This document shows positions 43,108-52,600 of a DNA stretch of 64,000 nucleotides, one piece after another. Position 1 is the stretch's first letter. The number at the start of each line of letters is the position of its first letter. Source of the DNA: Verrucomicrobiales bacterium. GTDB taxonomy: Bacteria; Verrucomicrobiota; Verrucomicrobiia; Limisphaerales; J093. A program made the position numbers and the translations under genes. Where the stretch lies: contig JACKPV010000037.1 of assembly GCA_024233305.1 (NCBI GenBank), forward strand, positions 58,046 through 122,045, given 5' to 3'. The notes beneath the pieces were generated by a model that was given only the letters and a program-made list of their open reading frames with translations, was not told where the DNA came from and did not search any database.

Positions 43108-45756
43108 TTGAACCGGCTCATCCGGACCGAGCAGGTGTTGACCGCCACCGGTCAGGGCGCCGGCGCCTGGGACCCGGCGCCCGATCCCGCCCAGGGCGGC
43201 GGCGATGGTCTGATCCGCACCCGGACCTTCTTCGATGGCAACGATCTCATTCTGGCGCACGTCGATGACAACGGGTTCCGCACGAGTTACACCTACGACA
43301 ACTTGAATCGCCGGGTGACCGAGACCCGCGGCGCCTGCACGCTGCCCGCCCTCGCGGGCAACCGGTGCGATCCCCCGACCACCATCCGCTTCGACTACGA
43401 TCCGGATCACAACCTCGTGCGGCAGACCGACGAGATGGGAAACGTCTTCGACCGGAAGCACGACGTCCTCAACCGGTTGACCCAGGTGGACATCACGCGC
43501 GCGCCGGGGGTGGGAGGCGTCACGCAACAGCGCTTCGAATACGACGGGCTCGGGCGAACCACGCTGGCCTTCGACAATCACGCCCGCGCCGTGACGACCT
43601 TCGCGTACGACAGCCTTTCACGCGTGCTCGATGAATCGACGGAGTGGATCGGCGACGCGAACCCTGAACCGCCGACCCGCCGTTCCACACTCAGCGCCTG
43701 GCGGGCCGGGAACCTCCGCAGTGGATTGCGTCATCCTGGCGGCACGACGCTTCGCTACGAATTCGACCCGTTGGATCGGATGACCCGCATCGAGGACGCG
43801 GACGGTCTGGTGGCGACCTATGATTATCTGGGCGGCCGACTGGCGGGGGAGGCGTTCCCGAACGGGGTCCGGACCGCGGTGCGCTACGATGGCGCCCGGC
43901 GCCCGGTCGAGGTCGAAACCCGCGATGGCGCCGACGGCCTCGTCGTGGGTTTGGGCTACGACTGGGATCGCGAGCGCAACCGGCTGCGCGAGACGAAAGC
44001 CCACGATCCGGCCAACAGCGAGACTTACCGCTACGATTCCGCCCAACGCCTGGTGCGCTTCCACCGACCGCAACCGGCCGCCGCCCCGGTGCTCCACGCG
44101 ACCTGGAAACTGGATGGCAGCGGCAACTGGCAGGAAGTGGATGGTGTAGCCCGCGGGGTGACCAGCTTCAACGAAATCGCGAGCATTACGCCGTCGAGCG
44201 GGGCGTCCATTGCCCTGACTTCCGATCCGAACGGAAACCTCACGGGTGATCCCACCGCGCCTGCCGGCCCGGCGACCTATGCCTTCGATGCGTTCAACCG
44301 GCTCATCTCGGCGGGATCGGACGGCGGACCGACAGTGACGTACACGCACGACGCCTTCGGCCGTCGTCTGAGCGAAACCGCGGGCGAGGGACACCACCTC
44401 GTCTTCCTTTACGACGGGGCGAATATCATCGAGGAATGGGATCGCCCGGGGGATATCGTAGGCACGGGAGGCTCGCCGGGCAGGCTGCGGGAACTCGTCT
44501 ATGGGGCCGCCAGCGGGAACGACGGCAACAGCTCCGTGGGCTGGCCGGCCGGACGTCTGGCCCGCCTCGAGACCTCCGCCGGTGCACGCTACTTCTACCA
44601 CCACAACCCGCTTGGCTCCGTGGTGGCGCTCACCGCCGCGGGGGGCGACGGGGTCGAGCGCATTCGTTACGAGGCCTATGGAACGGCGGTCGTGACCGGC
44701 ACGGGACCGGCCGCGCCGACCGCGAACCCTTACCTCTTTGCCGGCCACCGTCAGGACGACTTCGATGGCCACTACGCCATCGGCTCGCGTTCTTATGACG
44801 CGCAACTTGGACGATTCCTAAACCGTGGAGTCCTCGGGGTCGGTGGTTGGTGGGGCCACTGTAACGCCTACGTTTACGGCGACGGGAATCCGGTCAACCG
44901 GAGCACCTGGGGATCCGACTACCAGATTGGCGTGATCACCACCGAGGCGGACGAGGGCTACCGCGGACGTAATCCCGGCGAACTGTCCGGTGGGCCCCGG
45001 CTGCTGCCGGCGGAATCGAACGCGAGCGTGGGAACCGGTTGGCGGGACGGGAAGTTCACCTTCGGAACGGGATTTGGCGCCGCCCTGGGCCTCGGCTTTG
45101 GCGCGGGCGGCGCGCGCGGATTTCGGGAAGGCTCCCTGCCCGTCATCTTCTCCTTCGCCGCCGTCTACGGCGACGGCGACGGCGTCGACTCGGGGCCGCT
45201 GGGTGTCGCTTCGGGCCGGGCCACGTTCCTGGACGAGTATGTTGAAGGTGGCTTGGAGCAACTGCGCGTGCGCCGCGCGCGAACCGGCGGCGAGGGGATC
45301 TTCTACAACGGCCACGCCGCCCTCGGCAACCGGGTCCGAGCCCTCTACGATCCCGGGTTCTTTCCCGACAACAGCGGCTTCGCGATCACGACCTGCACCA
45401 CACCCGCCGCGCCTTCGCCGCTGCCGTTGCCGTATCCCGTTACGGGCAGCATCCGGGACAGGGGCCGCCGCGCAGGGCCGACCGACGCGTGGTGGGGAGC
45501 ATTCGGATCGTCCACCCGCCTGGCGGCGGACTACGACGGGGACGTCGTCTACCACGAGTTCGGGCACTATCGGGGCGTCGTGAACCCGGCGGCGCGGCGC
45601 CTCGGTGTGATCTGGCAGAGCACGATCGGGCCGCACCGGGATGGATTCCGGGCATTGCCCACCAGCGACCGGATGGCCGCGCGCTCCCGCATCACCCACG
45701 AGGCCGGTCACCTCCTGGGCTTGGACCACTCTCCCACGTTTCCCGCGACGCAATAA
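43108..45756 (+). pseudogene. RHS/YD-repeat protein, 3' part with metallopeptidase-like tip
   Basis: The coding frame is open from 43084 (GTC ACA CGC TTT GGC, Val-Thr-Arg-Phe-Gly) and in the same frame as the 5' half; a TTG at 43108 is the first plausible start if translated alone. It carries more YD repeats, then the conserved RHS core end (YLFAGHRQDDFDGHYAIGSRSYDAQLGRFLNR; NAYVYGDGNPVN). The ~270-residue variable tip contains VYHEFGHYRG and, at the very end, THEAGHLLGLDHSPTFPATQ. The latter is an HExxHxxGxxH zinc-peptidase signature. Without its signal peptide and promoter this half is probably not expressed as an exported protein. Confidence 0.75.
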
Positions 45757-45855
45757 CCCGTCGCGCGAGGCGGCCCCCGGCATCGCCAAGCGCGGGGCGC
45801 TCGGGCCCGGAATCCCGCTTGGCCGGCGCGGGAGGAAGGCGCATGATCGACGGCG

Positions 45856-47157
45856 GTGTTGCGTGAGACTGCAAGAACAGTGGCCGGACGCGTCCTGGTG
45901 CGACGCGCCGAGGGCGAAGGCTTTACCGAGGACCTGCTCGACAACGACCCCGGCTTCCGGGCGTTGCCGGACCGGGAACGGCGGTTGGCCCGGGAACTCG
46001 TCCTCGGCGTCGTGCGCTGGCAGAGCACCCTCGACTGGTTGATCGACCGGCGCACCGAGGGCCGCCGGCAAAAGCGCGCCTGCCAGGTCCTCCTCCGCCT
46101 CGGCCTCTATCAACTCTTCTGGCTCGATCGCATCCCGGACCACGCCGCGGTCAATGAGACCATCGACCTCGCCGACCCCGCCGGGGTGTCGAGCCAGGCC
46201 GGTTTCCTCAACGGCGTCCTCCGCGGCATCGCCCGCGAAAAGGAGGCCGTCCGCGAACAACTGGCCGGTCTCAAGACCGAGGACCCGGCCCGCGGCTGGT
46301 CGCATCCCGGGTGGCTGGTCGAGCGCTGGGCCGCCCGCCACGGCGCTGCGGACACCCTGCGGTTGCTCGAATGGAACAACACCCCGGCGCGCACCTTCGC
46401 CCGGGTCAACCTCGTGCGCACGAAGCCCGGCAAGCTGCTCGAACGCTGGCGCGAGGAAGGGGTCGAGTATGATTTCGGCCGGTGGGATTGGGTGCCGGAA
46501 AACCTCGTTTTCGAGCTGAAGAACCACCCGCCGCTCCAGAAACTCGGCACCTTCCGCGAGGGCTGGTTCTACATCCAGGATCCGAGCACCGTGCTCGCCG
46601 TCCAGTTGCTCGATCCCCAACCGGAAGAACGCGCCCTCGACGTCTGTGCCGCGCCCGGCGGAAAAACCACCCTCATGGCCCAGCAGATGGACGATGACGG
46701 CACCGTCCTGGCCCTCGACATCTCGCCCGAACGCGTCCGGCTCATCGAGCAGAACTGCCGCCGGCTCGGCTTGCGCACGGTGGTGGCGGGCGAATTCCCC
46801 TCGGACGAACCGGGCGCCCCCGCCGAGGGCCTGTTCGACCGCGTGTTGGTGGACGCTCCCTGCTCGAACACCGGCGTGATGCGGCGCCGCGTCGACCTCC
46901 GCTGGCGGGTGCGGCCCGAAGAAATCGAACGGCTGCGCGAGGTGCAACTCGATCTGCTCCGCCGCTCCGCGCTCGCGGTCAAACCGGGGGGCGTGCTCGT
47001 CTACAGCACGTGCAGCCTCGAGCCCGAGGAAAATCGTGCCGTGGTGGACGCCTTCCTCGCCGGGGCCCGCGGCTTCGAACTCGAGCAGGACCGCGAGTTG
47101 TTCCCGCCGGAAGCGCGGGCCGACGGCGCGTACGCCGCCCGGTTGCGACGGCGTTGA
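45856..47157 (+). CDS. rsmB: 16S rRNA m5C methyltransferase RsmB
   Basis: 433 residues from GTG 45856. An N-terminal NusB-like helical domain (LARELVLGVVRWQSTLDWLI ... DHAAVNETIDLA) precedes a class I methyltransferase domain with DVCAAPGGKT (S-adenosylmethionine loop), VDAPCSNTGVMRR (motif IV) and VYSTCSLEPEEN (motif VI, catalytic cysteine). This arrangement matches RsmB, which methylates C967 of 16S rRNA. The gene stands upstream of the flotillin operon with a 212-base gap. Confidence 0.93.
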   Translation: MLRETARTVAGRVLVRRAEGEGFTEDLLDNDPGFRALPDRERRLARELVLGVVRWQSTLDWLIDRRTEGRRQKRACQVLLRLGLYQLFWLDRIPDHAAVNETIDLADPAGVSSQAGFLNGVLRGIAREKEAVREQLAGLKTEDPARGWSHPGWLVERWAARHGAADTLRLLEWNNTPARTFARVNLVRTKPGKLLERWREEGVEYDFGRWDWVPENLVFELKNHPPLQKLGTFREGWFYIQDPSTVLAVQLLDPQPEERALDVCAAPGGKTTLMAQQMDDDGTVLALDISPERVRLIEQNCRRLGLRTVVAGEFPSDEPGAPAEGLFDRVLVDAPCSNTGVMRRRVDLRWRVRPEEIERLREVQLDLLRRSALAVKPGGVLVYSTCSLEPEENRAVVDAFLAGARGFELEQDRELFPPEARADGAYAARLRRR

Positions 47158-47369
47158 ACGGCGTTGCGCGGGCGTTGACCCGAGGGGGCGAGGAGCGTGC
47201 GACGCGCCCTGTCTCCAACATCCGGCGGGTTTTGTATTGGCTTGTTCTCCCGCCATTTGTTAACAGCAAACCAGCCAGTCGCCAGCGTTTCCCGCGCCCG
47301 GTGTTCGCCAGTCCGGACGGTTGCGGGACCCCGCCGGCGCCGGCCAATCTGGCAGCGAAGCACAGGCAT

Positions 47370-49562
47370 ATGTTGGAAACCATCTTTCTCGTCGTCGGCA
47401 GCCTCACGGTCATTCTGATCGTCTCCTTGTTCCTCGTCTGCATCCGGAAGATCCAGCCCGGACGCGCCGGCGTGAAGACCGGTTGGGGCGGCATCAAGGT
47501 CTCCTTCGACTGGATGATCCGCATGCCGCTCTTGCAGACCTACCACATCGTCGACATCTCGGTGAAGAAGCTCGAGATCTCGCGCAAGGGCAAGGACGGG
47601 TTGGTCTGCAAGGACAACATCCGCGCCGACATCACCGTGGCCTTCTACATCCGCGTCGACGCCACCCCCGAAAGCGTCAAGAAAGTCGCCCAGATGCTCA
47701 CGCCCGAGCGTGTGTCGGACATGGACAAGCTGCGCGAACTGTTCGAGGCGAAGTTCTCCGAGGCCCTCAAGACCGCCGGCAAACAGATGGAGTTCCACGA
47801 ACTCTTCACCGAGCGCATCAAGTTTCGCGACCAGATTCAGGACACCATCGGCAAGGATCTCGACGGCTTCCTCCTGCAGGACGTCGCCATCGATTACCTC
47901 GAACAATCCCCGCTCGAGGAGCACGACCCCAGCAACGTGCTCGACGCCGAGGGCATCAAGAAAATCACCCAGATCACGCAGCGCGAACGGGTGATCGCGA
48001 ACGAACATACCCAGCGCGCCGCCGTCCAGATCGAGAAGGAAAACGCCGACGCCGAAATCGCCAAACGCGAGCAGAAACGCCGCAATGACGAGGACGCCGC
48101 CAAGCAGCAGCGCGCCGTCACCGAGGTCCAGGCCAACGAGGAGGCCGAGGCCCGCAAGGTCATCGAGGTCCGCCGCATGGAGGTCGAGGGCAAACGGATC
48201 GAAACCGATGAGTCCATCCGCCTCCGCACCGAGGACATGAACCGTGCCGTTCAGGAACGCGAATACACCGTCCGCAAGGAGAAGCAACGACTCGAGCAGG
48301 AGGCCCAGCAGGAGGGCGAGGAAGCCCGCGTCCGGCGCGAACGCACCGTCTCGCTGGCCGACATGGACAAGGAGGTCAAGGTCGCCGAGGCCGCCGTCGA
48401 GGTGGAACGGAAACGCGCCATCGTCGTTGCCGAGCAAAAGGCCGTGGTCCAGCAGGAGGAGGAGAAGCTCAACATCGAAGCCGCGATGACCGCGAACCGC
48501 GTGCGCGAAGTGACGCTCATCGAGGCCGACATGAACGCCAAGAAGGCGCAGGTCGAAAAGGTCGTCGCCGCCGAGGCGCAGAAGGACGCGGACCGGCATC
48601 TCGCGGAAGCGGAGAAGATCAAATCGGTCGTGGCCGCCGAAGCCGGGCGGGAAGCGGCGTTGCGCGAGTCCGAACGCATTCAGACATTGGCCGACGCGGA
48701 GGCCAAAGCCTCGGACAAGAAGCGCCACGCCATGGAGCAGCAGGCCGAGGGACTGGCCGCCCAGGAAGCGGCGCCGGGGCTTGCGGAGGCCCGGGTGATC
48801 ACGGCGAAGGCGGGCGCCAAAAAGGCGGACGCCGAAGGCGTGCGCGAACTGGGGCTGGCCGAGGCCGCGGTCATCAAGGCCAAGGGCACTTCGACCGCGG
48901 AGATCACCGAGCAGCAGGCCGAGGCCGAAGCCGAGGGCGTGAAGGACAAGGAACTGGCCACTGCCGCCGGCATCGAGGCCAAGGGGCTGGCCGAGGCGAA
49001 GGGCATCGAGGAGAAGGCGAAGGCCATGAAGTTGCTGCAGGCCGCCAGCCAGCAGCACGAGGAATTCCGCCTCAAGCTCGCCAAGGAACGCGACGTCGAC
49101 CTGGCCGCGCTCAACGTCCAGCGGGACATCGCCAAGGCGCACTCGACCGTCGTGAGCGAGGCCCTCAAACACGCCAGCATCGACATCGTCGGCGGCGAGA
49201 ACGACTTCTTCGAGAAGATCGTCCGCTCCGTCGGCAACGGGAAATCCGTGGACCGGTTGCTCGAAAACAGCCGGACGCTCCGCGACGTCAAGGAGACGTT
49301 CTTCACCGGCGATCGCGAGCAGTTCAAGGCGCAGTTGCGGCAATGGGCGCAGGATTTCAACCTCGGTTCCGAGGACCTCAAGAACCTCACCGTCGCGGCG
49401 TTGCTCGCAAAGCTGATGGCTGCGACGGAGGATTCCGCCGTGAAATCGTTGCTGAAGTCCGCCCGGGCGATGGCGAAGGAAACAGGGCTCGCGAACACCG
49501 CCGCCGCCGCGCTCCTGAACGAAGGCGCCGCGGCCACCGTCTCGGAGGTGAAGGCGCAGTGA
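47370..49562 (+). CDS. Flotillin-family (SPFH) membrane protein
   Basis: A 730-residue protein. The ATG at 47370 gives a single N-terminal membrane helix (FLVVGSLTVILIVSLFLVCI). An SPFH/band-7 domain follows (~30-215). A very long alanine/glutamate/lysine-rich coiled coil runs to about residue 560, and the C-terminal part is unlike short flotillins. Flotillins scaffold membrane microdomains. The open frame upstream of 47370 overlaps rsmB and is not real. It is 82 bases upstream of the giant AAA+ ATPase gene. Confidence 0.9.
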   Translation: MLETIFLVVGSLTVILIVSLFLVCIRKIQPGRAGVKTGWGGIKVSFDWMIRMPLLQTYHIVDISVKKLEISRKGKDGLVCKDNIRADITVAFYIRVDATPESVKKVAQMLTPERVSDMDKLRELFEAKFSEALKTAGKQMEFHELFTERIKFRDQIQDTIGKDLDGFLLQDVAIDYLEQSPLEEHDPSNVLDAEGIKKITQITQRERVIANEHTQRAAVQIEKENADAEIAKREQKRRNDEDAAKQQRAVTEVQANEEAEARKVIEVRRMEVEGKRIETDESIRLRTEDMNRAVQEREYTVRKEKQRLEQEAQQEGEEARVRRERTVSLADMDKEVKVAEAAVEVERKRAIVVAEQKAVVQQEEEKLNIEAAMTANRVREVTLIEADMNAKKAQVEKVVAAEAQKDADRHLAEAEKIKSVVAAEAGREAALRESERIQTLADAEAKASDKKRHAMEQQAEGLAAQEAAPGLAEARVITAKAGAKKADAEGVRELGLAEAAVIKAKGTSTAEITEQQAEAEAEGVKDKELATAAGIEAKGLAEAKGIEEKAKAMKLLQAASQQHEEFRLKLAKERDVDLAALNVQRDIAKAHSTVVSEALKHASIDIVGGENDFFEKIVRSVGNGKSVDRLLENSRTLRDVKETFFTGDREQFKAQLRQWAQDFNLGSEDLKNLTVAALLAKLMAATEDSAVKSLLKSARAMAKETGLANTAAAALLNEGAAATVSEVKAQ

Positions 49563-49644
49563 TCCGGGGTATCGCGCGCAGGCAGGCGCCGCCAGGTCGG
49601 ACAGGGCCTGTCCATGACGAAGCGCCCGGCGGGCGAAGAAGCTG

Positions 49645-52600
49645 ATGGCTGCTGACAGCCCCAAATCGAAGCGCACCGGCACCGGCGCATCCCCGGCCGC
49701 CGGCGCCCCGGTGCCACCGCCGGCTTCGACGCCGTCGGCCCTGGGCGACGCCACCTACGAGCTCATCCGGCAGCGGTTGGACGGCCATGCCGCGACGCTG
49801 CGCGAGCGGCTCGGCAAGCTCGATGCCCGGCGGCAGGAGGTGTTCGGGGCCATCGAACACAAGCTCCTGCAGGCCGACCGCATCGTGACCGCGAACAACT
49901 GCGTGCCCCGGGACATGGTGCCCCTGGCGGGCGGGCGCTTCTTGTTCGGATTCAACGTTCGCTTCGGGCTCAAACAGGAAATCGACCTCGCCGACGTGTT
50001 CGCGGTCTACCACCGCGACGAGGCCACCGGCACGTGGAAGGAGGCGGAGCTCGAACCGTTGCGGAACGAGGCGTTTCTCCGCGACTTCAAACGCCTCTAC
50101 AACGTCTACCAGAAGACCGTCTTCCGGAAGTTCTCGGTCATCGACGGCCACCTCTACATGGTGTTCGGCGTCGGCGCCGGCGTGGAGGACATCGCCGTGT
50201 TCAAGTGGGCATACCACGACGGCGAACCGCGGTATCTCGATGGTCGGGCCGAGGCGGACTTTCGCCGGTCCGGGTTTCCGTCCGCGCACGCGTTCCGGTG
50301 GCAGACCCCGGATCGCGAGTCCTTCCGCTACGGCGACCATCCGCACCTCTCGATCGAGGATCGGGTGTTCGTCGAATGCATCGGCGGCGACCTGACGATC
50401 AAGGTCGAGGACAACACCGCGACCGGTGAAGGCATCTACCAGGAACCAGTCGAGGACCGCTACCAGAAGGTCGATGACGCGGAAGTGGCGTACGCGGCGC
50501 TGGACCATTTGATCCTGTTGAAAATCCGCCCCTACAAGGAGGCGACCGCCCGCTTCTTCATCTTCAACGAGAAGCTGCAACAAGTCGTTCGGGTCGATTC
50601 GATTGGCGAGTCGTGCGTGCGGCTGCCGGAGGATCAAGGGTTGGTGTTCCCGGACGGCTACTATCTGTCGACGGGTGAGTTGAAGCGGTTCGAGGGACGG
50701 ACCGGCGGCATGATCATCGAGCGCGTCATCCAGGCGCCGAACGGTGAGGACACGCTGTTCGTCTTCTACCACCGGACCAGCGGCGAGTATGTACTCATGC
50801 CCTACCGGCTGATCCAGCAGCGGATCGAGGAGCGTCTCACCTGTCAGGGTTTTTCGCTCTTTCCCAACGGCCATCTCCTTTCGTTTCGCGCTGAGCCGGA
50901 GGCGCAGAAGCACCACCTCATCCAGCTTCGCCAGACCCCCTTCCATCAACCCGGCCACGAACCGCCCGGCCAGAAGGAGGCCTTCCTCTATCAGGTGGGC
51001 AACAAGGACGTCGTTCGCGCCCTGGCCGACGGCACTGAAATCCTCGCCCTCCTCCGCCAGCCCGATCCCTACGCCGAACTCTACACCGATCTCGTCAAGC
51101 GCTGCGAAGTGGTGCTCGATTCCTACCCCTGGCTGGCCAGCCCGGATGGGTTCGGCGTGGATGAGGCCTTGCGTGCCGTGCGCGGGGCGGCGGACAAGGC
51201 CGTCGAGGAATTCGACAAGGTACGGCGGCTTCGCTCCGAGGCAGCGCGGCAGGTGAAGGAGATCCGGAAGCGTTGCCACGAACGCTTCGACCTGATCCGG
51301 CGCGCCGATTTCAAAACGCTGGATGACTTCGTGCAGCACCTCACGGCGCTCCGTCAGTTGCGGGGCGAGTTGATCACCCTGCGCGAGGTTCGGTACATCG
51401 ACGTGGCGGCGCTGGAGTCCATCGAGGAGACGGTCACCGCCCAGGGCAACCAGCTCTCGACCGCCTGCGTGAGTTTCCTGCTGCGGCCCGAGGCGCTCGA
51501 TCCCTACCGGAACGAGGCGGCTTCCCAGCTCCAGTCAGTGGATGGAGTGACGAAGGTGGCCGAGGGCCGCGAGTTGGAAAAGACCGTGGCGAAGACCGGC
51601 GGCGAACTTGAAATGCTCATTGAGATCGTCAACGGGCTGAAGATCGAGGATGCCACCGAGACGACCCGCATCATCGACAGCATCACCACGGTTTTTGCGA
51701 CGTTGAACCAAGTCCGGGCCGCCCTCAAACAGCGGCTCAAGAGCCTGGCAGCCGCGGAAGGGGCGGCCCAGTTCGATGCCCGGATGAAACTGCTCGCGCA
51801 GGCGGCGGCCAGTTATCTCGACCTGTGCGACACGCCGGCCCGCTGCGACGATTACCTCAACCGCATCTCGGTCCAGATCGAGGAACTCGAGGGTGCCTTC
51901 GCCGATTTCGAGGAATACACCCTCCAACTCGCCGAACGCCGCACTGAGCTTTACGAGGCCTTCGAGCAACGGAAGGTCGCGCTCGTCGAACAGCGCAACA
52001 AGCGCGCCAACGCCCTGATGACCGCTGCCGAGCGCGTGCTCAAGGTCATCCGCAACCGGCTCGCCGGCTTCGAGACCCTCGACGACATCAACGCCTACCT
52101 GGCCTCCGACCTGATGATCGCCCGGGTCCGGGAGACCATCGAGCAGCTGCTGGTCCTCGAGGATTCGGTCAAGGCGGACGACCTCCAGGGCCGTCTTAAG
52201 AGCGCCCGGCAGGACGCCGTCCGCCAGTTGAAGGACCGGCAGGAGCTGTTCGTCGGCGGCCAGGACGTCATCAAACTGGGCCGGCATCATTTCAACCGGA
52301 ACACCCAGCCGCTCGATTTGACCATCGTCCAGCGCGACGGCGTCCAGCACCTGCACCTGACCAGCACGAAGTTTTTCGAGCCCGTCACGGACGAGACGTT
52401 CACCGCCACGCGGGCGGTCTGGGATCAGGAACTCGTTTCCGAGAATGCGGATGTCTACCGGGCCGAATACCTCGCCTGGCAGTTGCTGCGAAGCGTCAGC
52501 CGGAACGGGAACCCGCCAGCAACGGAGGCGAAAGCCGGAAGCGCCGCGGCCGGTGAACTCCACCCGGAACCACCCGATCCACTCGCAACCGCGCTGGCCC

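Noticed and set aside
36501..45756. Natural end of the RHS gene at 40274 with a separate RHS gene at 43108
   Set aside because: The two halves are joined in frame by the GTCAC duplication, and the 5' half ends in insertion-element sequence.
44818..47256. 812-codon minus-strand frame
   Set aside because: Spans the RHS 3' end and rsmB, both of which have clear motifs on the plus strand.
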